Positions 51,538 to 59,871 are shown, counted from the first letter of the stretch. The stretch is DNA of 64,000 bases from Rhizobium ecuadorense (GCF_001187535.1 NZ_LFIO01001796.1:181733-245732); one strand, 5' to 3'. Notes: generated by a model not told the origin, from the sequence alone. A program made the numbers and translations.

Positions 51538-51960
51538 TTGCCACAGACGATCCTGACCCTGCCCACACGCGGACAGGGCCTCTACGAATTCACCGACCAG
51601 GCGAATGCCTTCGTCCGTGCCTCGGGGCAGGGTGAGGGGCTTCTCACCGTCTTCGTGCGCCACACCTCCTGCTCGCTGCTGATCCAGGAAAATGCCGATC
51701 CCGACGTGCAAGCCGACCTTCTCTCTTTTTTCCGCCGCCTGGTGCCGCCGGCCTCCGATCCTGACATGGGCTGGGTCGTGCATCGGGCCGAAGGCCCGGA
51801 CGATATGCCGGCGCATATCAAGGCGGCGCTGACGCAGGTCTCGATCGGCATTCCCGTCGCAGGCGGTCGGCTGCTGCTCGGCACCTGGCAGGGCCTCTAT
51901 CTTTTCGAACACCGCGACCGGCCGCACCGGCGCGAAATCGTGCTGCATCTGAGTTCGTGA
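51538..51960 (+). CDS. YjbQ family protein (UPF0047)
   Basis: 140 residues from a TTG at 51538, preceded by GGGAG 7 bases upstream. YjbQ trimers carry metal-binding histidines: HTSCSLLIQENAD near 43-55, then WVVHRAEGPDDMPAHIKAAL, and LGTWQGLYLFEHRDRPH near the end. Some members have weak thiamine-phosphate synthase activity, hence the alternative name, but the role is unclear. Confidence 0.92.
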   Translation: MPQTILTLPTRGQGLYEFTDQANAFVRASGQGEGLLTVFVRHTSCSLLIQENADPDVQADLLSFFRRLVPPASDPDMGWVVHRAEGPDDMPAHIKAALTQVSIGIPVAGGRLLLGTWQGLYLFEHRDRPHRREIVLHLSS

Positions 51961-51996
51961 AAGGATTAATCCTTCTGAATGAAAACTGAATGCCTG

Positions 51997-52011
51997 GTTC
52001 GAACCCCGTTC
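51997..52011. promoter_or_regulatory. LexA-box-like direct repeat
   Basis: GTTCGAACCCCGTTC is an exact GTTC-N7-GTTC, the alphaproteobacterial SOS box, located 36 bp after yjbQ and about 100 bp before the secreted-peptide gene. It has no obvious promoter elements around it and could be a chance match. Confidence 0.35.
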
Positions 52012-52058
52012 AGTTTGCAGCGTTTACTGTCGAGACAATCCCTGAAGGGAGCTTAAGC

Positions 52059-52115
52059 ATGGCGCGCGAAAACGGCATGCGAGAGATAAAGATCAATCGA
52101 CGGAGACACCTATGA
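52059..52115 (+). CDS. Possible 18-residue leader peptide
   Basis: ATG at 52059, with AGGGAG 7 bases upstream, opens an 18-codon frame (MARENGMREIKINRRRHL) whose TGA overlaps the ATG of the next gene (ATGA). The good ribosome site and overlap suggest a leader coupled to the secreted peptide gene, but the sequence is too short to be sure. Confidence 0.35.
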   Translation: MARENGMREIKINRRRHL

Positions 52116-52417
52116 CGCATTTCCTCACCAAGGCTTGCCTCGCCGCAGTGCTCGCTCTCGGCGCCATTCCCGCCACCGTTTCCACGGCCGCAGCCGCAGG
52201 GCCGCAGACGAATTTCGTCGTCGAGGCGCAGTACCACCGCCCGATCCGCGGCTGCTCGCCGATGCGCGCCGTGCACAAGGCACGTTATCTCGGCCTGCGG
52301 GATGCCCGCATCACCCGCATGTCGCCGCGCGTCGTCGTCGTTGCCGGGCGCGACCGCCGCGGCTGGGACAGGATCACCTTCGCGAATGTCCGCGGCTGCC
52401 CGCTGATCCGGCGCTGA
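52112..52417 (+). CDS. Small secreted protein, first of a pair
   Basis: 101 residues. Signal peptide MTHFLTKACLAAVLALGAIP ATVSTAAAA, probable cleavage after AAA near 29. The mature part is basic with two cysteines (PIRGCSPM and NVRGCPLIRR). The C-terminal block RITFANVRGCPLIRR is shared with the next gene (MSFGNVRGCPALRR), so they are paralogues. No named family. CGGAG ribosome site precedes the ATG. Confidence 0.75.
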   Translation: MTHFLTKACLAAVLALGAIPATVSTAAAAGPQTNFVVEAQYHRPIRGCSPMRAVHKARYLGLRDARITRMSPRVVVVAGRDRRGWDRITFANVRGCPLIRR

Positions 52418-52559
52418 GGACTGCGCCGGCAAGCGCCGACACGGCGCTTGCCGGCCGCTTTTGCCTTGACGGCGACACTTTCAGCCGCTTCTTCTCTAAT
52501 CCGTATGAGTGATTCCCGGGCGGCTCGGCCGCACCGACTTTGAAACGAAAGGTTTTTCG

Positions 52560-52913
52560 ATGATGCAGTTTTTGGCAAAGGCGGGTCTTGCCGCCATGCT
52601 GACCGCCGGCACCCTTGCCGGCACGGTGGCGCCCGCCGCCGCGCAGTTGAATATCATTATCGGCGATCAGGACCGTGACGCGCCGCGGGACTACCGCCGT
52701 CCGGCTCCGGGCTACGACCGTCCGGGCTACGACCGCCGTCCGCGCGGCTGCGATCCGCGTCTGGCCGAAGACATGGCCCGCGATTACGGCTTCCGCCGCG
52801 CCCGCGTCGTCGACGTCACCCCGCGCCGCGTCATCGTCCAGGGCTGGACACGCCGCGGCCCCGGCGAGATGAGCTTCGGCAACGTCCGCGGCTGCCCGGC
52901 TCTGCGCCGCTGA
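52560..52913 (+). CDS. Small secreted protein, second of a pair
   Basis: 117 residues from ATG 52560 (ATG 52563 equally possible), AAAGG upstream. Signal peptide to about AAAQ (residue 30), then a Arg/Tyr/Pro-rich segment RDYRRPAPGYDRPGYDRRP, and a globular part with Cys in RGCDPRLAEDMARDYGFRRARVVDV and in the shared end NVRGCPALRR. One disulfide between the two mature cysteines is plausible. Paralogue of the preceding gene; periplasmic or surface role is inferred only from the signal peptide. Confidence 0.75.
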   Translation: MMQFLAKAGLAAMLTAGTLAGTVAPAAAQLNIIIGDQDRDAPRDYRRPAPGYDRPGYDRRPRGCDPRLAEDMARDYGFRRARVVDVTPRRVIVQGWTRRGPGEMSFGNVRGCPALRR

Positions 52914-52949
52914 TATAGATTAGAATACCGCCCCGTCTCCCCGACGCGG

Positions 52950-53060
52950 CGGCTACTGCATAATTCCTTAGATCGGAAACGATCTAAGGACAAAATTATG
53001 CAGTAATTCAAAGTGCTGCAGCGTCCTTTGCACGTCTGAAAGACGTGCGGCGCTGCAGAA
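52950..53060. repeat. Rhizobium palindromic repeat cluster
   Basis: Three nested inverted repeats: TGCATAATT..AATTATGCA enclosing TCCTTAGATCG-GAAA-CGATCTAAGGA, then CTGCAGCG..CGCTGCAG enclosing CACGTCT-GAA-AGACGTG. This compound structure resembles a dispersed intergenic unit common in Rhizobium genomes. Confidence 0.7.
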
Positions 53061-53106
53061 CCGCCTTTGCCCGTCTCCCGGGATCGGCAAGGGCGGTTTT
53101 GTTTTT
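53059..53106 (+). terminator. Terminator after the secreted-peptide pair
   Basis: AACCGCCTTTGCC pairs with GGCAAGGGCGGTT (one bulge), with TTGTTTTTG following. It sits at the end of the palindromic repeat cluster. Confidence 0.75.
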
Positions 53107-53162
53107 GTGTTCGGTTTGATGACAGTTGCGCTCTTACCTGGCGCGATGCTTCGGAGCCACAA

Positions 53163-53312
53163 GGTTGCCCCTCACCCTAGCCCTCTCCCCGTAAAAACGG
53201 GGCGAGGGGACTTGCCACGCGAGACGTTGGTGAGGGACGGAGAGGTCGCGTCATATCCCCTTCTCCCCGTTAAACGGGGAGAAGGTGCCGGCAGGCGGAT
53301 GAGGGGCCGACG
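53163..53312. repeat. REP-type repeat (same family as 36.8 kb)
   Basis: TTGCCCCTCACCCTAGCCCT, CTCCCCGTAAAAACGGGGCG, CCTTCTCCCCGTTAAACGGG and GAGAAGGTGCCGGCAGGCGG appear in the same order as in the copy between kbl and tdh. It ends just downstream of the SIMPL gene's stop codon. Confidence 0.8.
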
Positions 53313-53328
53313 CGCGGCACTTTCTCAT

Positions 53329-54069
53329 TTACTGCTCGATCGCAAAAGTCACCGTAACGCTGACGGTATAATTGTTCTCGCCGCCCTGGACGGGAACCGC
53401 CGCATCCGAGGCCTCCTTCATCATCGTGGCGCGATAGACCGGCTGCGGCATCGGGCGGGGCACATTCTCGTTGATCTCGATGATGCGGCCGAGCTTGACG
53501 CCGGCGGCTTCGCTCAGCGTTTTCGCCTTCTTCACCGCTTCGGCGACGGCGTTCTTGCGCGCCTCTTCGAGGGCCGTTTCCGGCTTGTCGTTGGTGAACT
53601 GGATATCGCCGCCCTGGTTGATGCCGAGGGTGACGGACTGGTCGATCACCTGGCCGAGCTTGGCAAGATCGCGCAGCCGGACGGTGACCGAATTGATGGT
53701 CTGGTAGCCGATCAACTGCGGCGGCGGCTGCTGGCCATCGACCGGCTGCGGATAATTATATTGCGGCTGGATGGAGAAGCCGGAGGTCTGCAGATCGCGC
53801 TCGGCAATGCCGCCGTCCTTCAGCGCCTTCAGCACCTCGTTCATCGCCTTGTTGTTCTCGTCGAGCGCTTCGCGGGCGGTCTTCGCCTGCTTGACGACCG
53901 CGAGATTGACGACGGCCATATCGGGCGCGAGGGCCGATTCACCATCGCCCGTCACCGAAATCACCGCCTCCCGCGGCTTTGCCTCCTGCGCCAAAACAGG
54001 CGCTGCGCTGCCGAGCGGCAGGGCCAGAAGGGCAGTCATCAGAAGAGTCTTGGAAAGCATCGGCGCCAT
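53329..54069 (-). CDS. SIMPL domain periplasmic protein (BP26-like)
   Basis: 246 residues with a signal peptide (SKTLLMTALLALPLGSAAPVLAQ, cleavage after LAQ near 28). The mature protein is a SIMPL/DUF541 domain: ISVTGDGESALAPDMAVVNLAVVKQAKTAREALDENNKAMNEVLKALKDGGI and the conserved end YTVSVTVTFAIEQ. Brucella BP26 of this family forms ring oligomers in the periplasm. Function is unclear, possibly envelope stress. ATG at 54069; internal ATG four codons later also possible. Confidence 0.92.
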   Translation of the reverse strand: MAPMLSKTLLMTALLALPLGSAAPVLAQEAKPREAVISVTGDGESALAPDMAVVNLAVVKQAKTAREALDENNKAMNEVLKALKDGGIAERDLQTSGFSIQPQYNYPQPVDGQQPPPQLIGYQTINSVTVRLRDLAKLGQVIDQSVTLGINQGGDIQFTNDKPETALEEARKNAVAEAVKKAKTLSEAAGVKLGRIIEINENVPRPMPQPVYRATMMKEASDAAVPVQGGENNYTVSVTVTFAIEQ

Positions 54070-54237
54070 GTTTCATTCCCTAGTTGTCGTTTCCCGGATG
54101 AACGTTCTGTCGGTTGATTGTGAAGCTATTGCGGCGGAAGGGAAGGGCGAGTGCGGATGGAGAGAAAAATGTGCGGGGGCGGGAGGAGAGGGTGTGCCGT
54201 GCCAGACCCCTCTGCCAGGCTGGGGTGAGGGTCTCCG

Positions 54238-54392
54238 CCTTCTCCTCCCTCATTCCTGTGCTCGTCACAGGAATCCAGTGCGCCCAAGTCTTTGGGCGCG
54301 GAAGACTCTGCTTCAGCGTAAAAAGTCATTCACCGCGCAGACGCGCGGTGGCTGGATTCCTGTGACAGGCACAGGAATGAGGGAGGAGAAGG
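54238..54392. repeat. Long inverted repeat (41-bp arms)
   Basis: The left arm 54238-54278 and right arm 54352-54392 are complementary at 39 of 41 positions. The core is ATTCCTGTG..CACAGGAAT, and the arms flank 73 bp holding a smaller hairpin. It lies in a 505-bp gap (54070-54574) that has no gene. It looks like a BIME/REP-type element, not a terminator, because no T tract follows. Confidence 0.75.
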
Positions 54393-54574
54393 TGACGCTC
54401 TCAGACGCCGGTAACGGCAGTGCATGACGCGTGGAGGCAGGGCAGAGGGGGCTGCCACGGCACAGCCTCTCCATTCCTGCGTCTTCCCACCACCTTCCCA
54501 AATCCCCCAAACCTGCTAGCAAAGACGGGGTTAAGAAACAGGGGCGGACAGGCTGTGTCCGGTAAGGGGGCAGC

Positions 54575-55126
54575 ATGCGCTTCATGACAATTCTTTCGCT
54601 CGGCCTCGCCATCGGCTTGGCGGGCTGCTCCCAGGTGGCGGAAAAAGCGGAGAATGCCGCCAACCGCTCCTACACCAGCTATGCGCTCGGCAAACCCTAT
54701 GCGGAGATCGCCAATCTCGGCCAGTCGCCGATGGCGCGGCTTTCCGGTTCCGACGCCACCTATGGGCCGATGATCGGCGCGACGCCGCTGAAGAACGGCA
54801 TGACGATCTACCGGCATATGGCGCCCGCAGCCAAGACCGAGACCGGCACGAATTTCGCCGGCCTGGTCGGCAGCTCCACGGTGTCGCAGAACAACCGGCT
54901 GTCCTATTTCCTGGTGGGCGCCGATGGGATCGTCAAGGATTGGGCGACGGGCTCGGCGCAGGGCAGCGCCAGCGACTGCGTGCAATATATCGGCGGCATC
55001 ATCAACCGCTGCAACGACATGCGGCAGCTGCAGGCTTCGCTGGCGCTCTACGACATGAGGGTGGAAACCAAGACCGGCCAGCCCATATCAAGCTGGGGCG
55101 AACCGGCAGCGCCCGCGGTGAACTGA
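54575..55126 (+). CDS. Predicted lipoprotein
   Basis: 183 residues. Signal peptide MRFMTILSLGLAIGLAGC ends in the lipobox LAGC with Cys18, so the mature N-terminus is probably lipidated. The rest is soluble, with two cysteines (SDCVQYIGGIINRCND) that may pair. No named family. ATG follows GGGGGCAGC. It is followed 27 bp later by a GNAT gene on the same strand. Confidence 0.8.
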   Translation: MRFMTILSLGLAIGLAGCSQVAEKAENAANRSYTSYALGKPYAEIANLGQSPMARLSGSDATYGPMIGATPLKNGMTIYRHMAPAAKTETGTNFAGLVGSSTVSQNNRLSYFLVGADGIVKDWATGSAQGSASDCVQYIGGIINRCNDMRQLQASLALYDMRVETKTGQPISSWGEPAAPAVN

Positions 55127-55153
55127 GGACGGCCGCCGACGGCGAGGAAACAA

Positions 55154-55570
55154 ATGTTCGAAACGCTCGACCCCGTGCCGGCCGAAATCGCCAATGCGAT
55201 ATCAGACGGTATCAGTGCATTCAACGAAAGCGCTGAGATCAGGCGCGAGGCCTTTGCCATCATCTGGCGGGAGAACGGACGGCTTCTCGGCGGCATAACG
55301 GCCTCCGTTTCCTTCTCGGTGCTCTTCATCGGCAATTTATGGGTTGCGCAATCGCAGCGGCTCGGCGGCACCGGCACGAAGCTGATGGCGGCGGCGGAAG
55401 AGGAGGGACGCCGCCGCGCCGCCGTCACGGCCTGCGTCGATACGCTCTCGACCCAGGCGCCGGCCTTCTATCCCAAACTCGGCTATGTCGAATTCGGCAG
55501 GATCGGCGGGCGCGCCGAAGGCAGGCCGGTCGACAGGATCTGGTTCCGGAAGGAATTGTCCGCCGCCTGA
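55154..55570 (+). CDS. GNAT family N-acetyltransferase
   Basis: 138 residues, one GNAT domain. Strand-helix elements GGITASVSFSVLFIGNLWVAQSQRLGGTGTKLMAAAEEEGRRRAAVTACVDTLSTQAPAFYPKLGYVEFGRIGG include the acetyl-CoA loop (RLGGTGTKL) and the usual FYPKLGYVEF near the end. Substrate unknown. GAGGAAACAA precedes the ATG. The gene may be co-transcribed with the upstream lipoprotein. Confidence 0.9.
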   Translation: MFETLDPVPAEIANAISDGISAFNESAEIRREAFAIIWRENGRLLGGITASVSFSVLFIGNLWVAQSQRLGGTGTKLMAAAEEEGRRRAAVTACVDTLSTQAPAFYPKLGYVEFGRIGGRAEGRPVDRIWFRKELSAA

Positions 55571-55601
55571 TTGGAGCCGTCAGCGGCGGCTTTCCGGCGC
55601 G

Positions 55602-55748
55602 TCAGGCGCCGAAATCATCCATGAAGGAGGGATGGATCGCGGGCTTGCGCTCTTCGCGCGCGTCGCGAAAGCGCTGGGGAACCACACCGAGACCGGTGAC
55701 AAAACGGGTCAGGAGATTGCGGTTGAAAAGTTTCTGTATGGCACTCAT
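55602..55748 (-). CDS. 48-residue basic peptide
   Basis: Minus-strand ATG at 55748 to TGA at 55602 encodes MSAIQKLFNRNLLTRFVTGL and ends PSFMDDFGA. It is basic and amphipathic. The frame is closed at both ends by good codon use; a TATATG -10-like sequence lies about 50 bp upstream. The ribosome site is weak. It converges on the GNAT gene. No known family. Confidence 0.5.
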   Translation of the reverse strand: MSAIQKLFNRNLLTRFVTGLGVVPQRFRDAREERKPAIHPSFMDDFGA

Positions 55749-55997
55749 GGCAGTTCACTCATTCTTTTTTTTGTTAGGCGGCAGCATATATTTTGCCCAA
55801 GCTGCCGTCGCAATGGGCAATTTTGCATGACAGTTATGTGACGGTGCATGGCTTGAGTGCAGGCCGAAAGCCAATCACATTGGCGTTAGGAGGGCGTGCC
55901 AAGCGGGTGAACTGCTATAAATCCCCACAAACGCGCGTGATCGCGTGGTAAATTACTCCCTTCGGGCAAACCCATATCCTCCGAAGGAGAAGCTCAG

Positions 55998-56192
55998 ATG
56001 AACCGATTTTTCGCACTTATCGCGACCGGAACGCTGATCGGCCTTGCCACGATCACTTCGGCCTGCACCTCATCCGGAAATCTCGATCAGACCTCGTCGA
56101 TCGGCGGCGGCTATTATCGGGAAGAGCTGCCGCTCAACCCGGCCTGCGGGGGTGGGTTCAGGCCGAGCGACGGTCGCTCCTGCAGCTATTAA
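55998..56192 (+). CDS. Small lipoprotein
   Basis: 64 residues with signal peptide MNRFFALIATGTLIGLATIT and lipobox TSAC (Cys23). Mature part is about 42 residues, glycine-rich, ending GGGFRPSDGRSCSY with two cysteines. CGAAGGAG ribosome site precedes the ATG. Rhizobia encode many such short lipoproteins; role unknown. Confidence 0.72.
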   Translation: MNRFFALIATGTLIGLATITSACTSSGNLDQTSSIGGGYYREELPLNPACGGGFRPSDGRSCSY

Positions 56193-56369
56193 AGGCCTGC
56201 TCGGTATTGATCTGGCTACGATGTCTTCTGGATTGGCGCCGCAGATGAAATCGGGGTAGCTGGCGTCATGGCGGCGGTCGATGGACCGAGCAAGCTGAGC
56301 TTGCAGTTGAGCGGTTACGACCAACTGCCTGCATCACCGCTTTGGCCGCCTGCTTGGCGTCCAAGTCGC

Positions 56370-56579
56370 TCAGTGAAGCCCTTGCAGCCTGTTCCGCCGC
56401 TCTGCCAGCAGTTCATTTTTAACCAGATCCCGGGCATCGTCCGAGAGACCATTCGGCCCCAACAGACCAAGCTCGGTAAACCGCGCTTCGATTTCCTTCG
56501 GAATGCTATCCGCTTCGTGTTGGCAAAGGCGCACAAGCCACTTCCATTCGTCGCTAGTCATATCCCTGTGCACGACCAT
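56370..56579 (-). CDS. 69-residue soluble protein
   Basis: Starts MVVHRDMTSDEWKWLVRLCQ and ends NELLAERRNRLQGLH. Strong GGGAGGGGG ribosome site 9 bases upstream. Helical, with an acidic/basic mixture typical of small regulators, but I recognise no family. It is the left-most clear gene of the decayed region leading to the tRNA. Confidence 0.6.
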   Translation of the reverse strand: MVVHRDMTSDEWKWLVRLCQHEADSIPKEIEARFTELGLLGPNGLSDDARDLVKNELLAERRNRLQGLH

Positions 56580-57124
56580 GAATTGCTACCCCCTCCCGAG
56601 AACAACGGATCCACTAATAAGTAGCACAACTTCTATCGAAAGGCAGGTGGTTCGACGATCAGGCTGATCATGTGCGTATCAATCCGCGAAGTGCTGCGCA
56701 AACGCGAAGTTTCCGATCATCCTCTGTAAGTCTCGGCCAGCGGATCGTTGGCAAACCGTGACGCATATTTCTTGTCGCAGTCTCACCAGACGATCACAAG
56801 AACTCGCGCCGCGAGCAGTTCGAAGAGACGGCGAAAGTGCTAGGCCGGCTTCGAGGGCGCTTCATATTGTCTTTGAACGCGGTTCAAGGCGGCCTCGAAA
56901 CCTTCAAGATCGACGAGGTGGATTGCACTTATTCTGTAGGCGGCGGAGGAAATGAAAAGGCCGTCAAAGAGTGATCATCAGCTAACCAGTGGATCATGAG
57001 TGGGAGCGAAGGAGATTCATTCGATCACCTCAATTAGCTCGGCTATTCGCTTATCGGTTACGACCATAAGATTCGGGCTTAAAAAAACAGCAGGAAGCTC
57101 TGCCAGTCTCAACAGCTCGCCGGA
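56580..57124. other. Decayed region without clear gene
   Basis: About 545 bp with many stops in all frames. One minus-strand open frame, 57017-57232 (71 residues from a non-ATG-like context), has protein-like composition but overlaps the SGNH remnant antisense and cannot be separated from it by eye. Confidence 0.4.
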
Positions 57125-57488
57125 GTGCTTATCAAAAAGAGTAACCAACGCGTCGTTTACATGATCGGCCACAACAACTTCGTGGCGCGGACCGCGTTGG
57201 CGATATTCCAGGCGGCGGGGATGGATCAACAATGCCGAGGCGGCCCTGCCGTCGGCACAGATATATGTGAGCCCGTTCTATACTCCGAACACCAACACGA
57301 TCACGCTAGCACAATACAGGATGTCAGTGCAGTCAGCAGTAGCTGCCGCCGGCGGCGCAAACGTGACTTACGTTAACGGCCTGTCGATCATGACGAACTC
57401 GGGAGCTCGTCTGGCTGATACGATTCATCCGACGGATCTCGGAGCGGCAGAGATCACGACGGCGCTAGCGGCGATCCTGGCCGCGTAA
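57125..57488 (+). pseudogene. Frameshifted SGNH/GDSL hydrolase remnant
   Basis: Two overlapping frames give one protein-like tail. The first reads VVYMIGHNNFVARTALAIFQAA, resembling the GxND block; the second reads GWINNAEAALPSAQIYVSPF, continues YTPNTNTITLAQYRMSVQSA and ends LADTIHPTDLGAAEITTALAAILAA. The last contains D-x-x-H (DTIH) with the Asp and His of the SGNH triad. The shift lies near 57215. The N-terminal half with the catalytic serine is absent. It is therefore a truncated, frameshifted gene, fitting the decayed mobile region around it. Confidence 0.5.
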
Positions 57489-57510
57489 GGGGCGGGCTTC
57501 GGTCCGCACC

Positions 57511-57813
57511 CTACCTCTGTCTCGGCAACCTGTTTCCGAGCGCAGTAAGTACATGGAATGAAACTCGCATGAGAATTGGGGATTTCCTTAATAGCCATGC
57601 TGCAATAGGGCTCGCTGCATAGTAAACAGCGATAATCATTCTTCCAGTAGCGGTTGCCTTAAGGCGCGCATCACGGAATCGAAGAAAGCTGTCCAATGGT
57701 TCTTCTCGATACCGCCCGTCAAGGGCAGCGGCAACAAAACAAAGCTTCGCCGAGCTGTTCATCTGATCGAGGTTCGCATTTGCTTTCATTTTCTCAACGA
57801 GCCCTTCTCGCAT
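57511..57813 (-). CDS. CFI-box C-terminal-type protein
   Basis: 100 residues. From about residue 25 the sequence CFVAAALDGRYREEPLDSFLRFRDARLKATATGRMIIAVYYAASPIAAWL matches the CFI-box pattern (Cys-Phe-Ile/Val-Ala, then LRxFRDxxL, then GRxxxxxYYxxSPxxA), usually the C-terminal anchor region of larger proteins. Here it stands almost alone. The start overlaps the 5' end of the plus-strand membrane protein gene in antisense, so one of the two starts is probably misplaced or the gene is a remnant. Confidence 0.6.
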   Translation of the reverse strand: MREGLVEKMKANANLDQMNSSAKLCFVAAALDGRYREEPLDSFLRFRDARLKATATGRMIIAVYYAASPIAAWLLRKSPILMRVSFHVLTALGNRLPRQR

Positions 57814-58577
57814 TAGCCTTAGTGTTCCTCATCTACACGTTCGCTTGGAATCAATCATATGCACAGGGCCAAGTGCAAGTGTATAGCGAGCCAAACGCAC
57901 AACCTGCTTCTGAGGCGGCAGAAACGTGTGATGTCCGCAGGGCTGAGTATGGCTCAGAGATTTGCGCGCAATGGGCATCTATCGTCACTGCAAGAGAAAA
58001 CACACAGGCGACGTGGTGGGGCATTGGCGTGAACACAATCGGCATGGCGCTGCTGATTGCAACCCTCTTCGCCAATATGTACAGCGCATTCTTGGCAAGG
58101 AAGGCGACGCTTGCAACCATCAGTTCCGAGCGCCCACACGTCCGCATGTTTACAACGATGAAAACAAAGGATGAGAAGGGAAATGTTGTCGCCACGCATG
58201 GCGTGACGTTTCGCAACTACGGCCGAACGCCAGCGAGAGTGAAACGCCTTAGCATCTGCTACAAGCTGGCAGACATTCCTCCAGATCCAGAATCCTGCTC
58301 GGTAATCCGAAGTTATCCTGACGACTCAGTCATTACTCATGAGGAGTTATGGCCATATAAGGGATGCGTCCCTCAACTGGACGGTCCTAGCGTAGAAAGC
58401 CTAGTTGAGGAGCACAAAATAAACGGGAAGCGCCTCTTCGTTTACGGCAAGATCAACTATGTCGACGCGTTTGGCGAAGAGCGGTTTACACGGTTTTGCC
58501 GAGAATTTGACGGCCGTAATTTCTCTTACAATCTAACGGATGTGAACGATCAACAGTCACTAAACTATGCGACCTGA
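57696..58577 (+). CDS. Hypothetical membrane protein
   Basis: 293 residues from ATG 57696; a TTG at 57780 would avoid most of the antisense overlap with the CFI-box gene and still keep the first helix. Helix 1 is near residues 36-52 (LLALALVFLIYTFAWNQ), helix 2 near 112-130 (GIGVNTIGMALLIATLFAN). The C-terminal soluble domain contains SERPHVRMFTTMKTKDEKGN and VTFRNYGRTPARVKRLSICY, a beta-rich pattern seen in many alphaproteobacterial hypotheticals. Lower GC than the chromosome, so probably acquired. Confidence 0.7.
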   Translation: MVLLDTARQGQRQQNKASPSCSSDRGSHLLSFSQRALLALALVFLIYTFAWNQSYAQGQVQVYSEPNAQPASEAAETCDVRRAEYGSEICAQWASIVTARENTQATWWGIGVNTIGMALLIATLFANMYSAFLARKATLATISSERPHVRMFTTMKTKDEKGNVVATHGVTFRNYGRTPARVKRLSICYKLADIPPDPESCSVIRSYPDDSVITHEELWPYKGCVPQLDGPSVESLVEEHKINGKRLFVYGKINYVDAFGEERFTRFCREFDGRNFSYNLTDVNDQQSLNYAT

Positions 58578-58885
58578 GCAATCCAACGGCCCGCCTATTC
58601 CCGCCTGCGACACGCCCGAAAATCCTCACAGAAATCAGCATCAATTGGCCGAGTTGTTTGTCGGGGTTCTCTCTCATCCACTTATCGTAGGGGTCTTCTT
58701 GGTCCTCTGGCGTCAGACCTGAGATCTCGTCAAGCTTGGCGTCGATCGCGCGCCGGTCCCATTTGCGGGTGCCAGGCATGCAGGGCGGCATCTTGTGGGT
58801 TGCCACCCAAAGCGAGAACGTCGATTCGGCGATGCCGGAGTAAGCTGCGGCATCCTGTGGCTCATGAGGCGGGCTCGATGGTCAT
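58486..58885 (-). pseudogene. Frameshifted excisionase/AlpA-like gene
   Basis: ATG at 58885 starts MTIEPAS and stops at once; one base later the frame continues EPQDAAAYSGIAESTFSLWV, then ATHKMPPCMPGTRKWDRRAID and AKLDEISGLTPEDQEDPYDKW. This looks like a short winged-helix DNA-binding protein of the excisionase type broken by a one-base insertion near 58863. An upstream frame ending AAERAKLKELKK stops at ATGA over the ATG, the relic of a coupled gene pair. It lies beside the broken integrase, as expected for an element's excisionase. The 3' boundary is uncertain. Confidence 0.5.
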
Positions 58886-59024
58886 TTCTTCAGTTCCTTC
58901 AGCTTCGCTCGCTCTGCAGCAAAGTCGAAACGGGCGCCGGCCGTCGCACGCTTCACGGCAAGCTCGTGGGAGCGCTTCCGCGTCCCGTACCGCGCCGTCG
59001 CCTGTCCTGGGTCGCGATAGGTCC

Positions 59025-59870
59025 GCTGCGTTCGAAGACATTTGCCTTAAGCACGGCGATAAGCCCTTCGAGCTTCTTGAGCGCAAGCATGTGACCGCGA
59101 TCCGCGACACGCGCATCGACAGCCCGGCGCCGCCAACGACATCGTGAAAGCCATTAGCGCGCTCTTTGCGTGGGCGATCGAGGTCGCGGAGGCAGAGACG
59201 AACCCATTCAATGGGATCAAGCGCGTCAAATCAGGCGACGGCTTTCACACATTGACCCTTGAGGAAATTGAGCAGTACCAAGCCAGGCATGCTCCGGGCT
59301 CGACCGCACGGCGCGCGTTTGCGGTCTTCATGTTCACCGGCCTCAGGCTATCGGACGCTGCCATTCTCAGTCGGCAGCATCTCAACGATGGCTGGATTCG
59401 CATACGGCCGGGCAAAACGCGCAAGTCGAGCGGCGTTGAGGTCAATGTGCCGATCCTGCCCGAGCTGGCCGAGGAATTGGATCGGATGCCGGCGGGCCAA
59501 CTGACGTTTCTCGTTACGGAATACGGCAAGCCGTTTAAAAGGGCTTGGCAACAAGATGCGCGACTGGTGCGATGAGGCGGGGCTGCCACATTGCTCAGCC
59601 CAAGGGGGTGCGGAAGGCCGGAGCTTCCATCGCTGCCGACAACGGTGCAACGAGCGATCAACTCAAGGCGATCTTCGGCTGGACCACGAGTCAACAGGCT
59701 GACCTTTACACGCGCCCCGCACGCCGGAAGAAGCTTGCCGGAGACGGAGCAAAGCTACTTCTGCCGGACCGAAGCGAGAACAAAAGTGTCCTACCTGGTG
59801 AGGCCAATATTGAAAAGTGGGACCTCGAGGCCAAAGATCATCAAGAAAAACAGGATCTTAGAAAAAAACG
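59025..59870 (+). pseudogene. Broken tyrosine integrase next to tRNA
   Basis: Pieces in three frames assemble into a phage-type tyrosine recombinase: SAAFEDICLKHGDKPFELLE (core-binding domain), then after a shift near 59130 ANDIVKAISALFAWAIEVAE, TGLRLSDAAILSR with the first catalytic Arg, then after a shift near 59595 GVRKAGASIAADNGATSDQL (box II with Arg but no preceding His) and ADLYTRPARRKKLAG with the Tyr nucleophile. At least two frameshifts and the lost histidine mean it is inactive. It ends within a few bases of the tRNA 3' end, the usual place for an integrase relative to its att site. Confidence 0.75.
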
Positions 59871-59871
59871 A

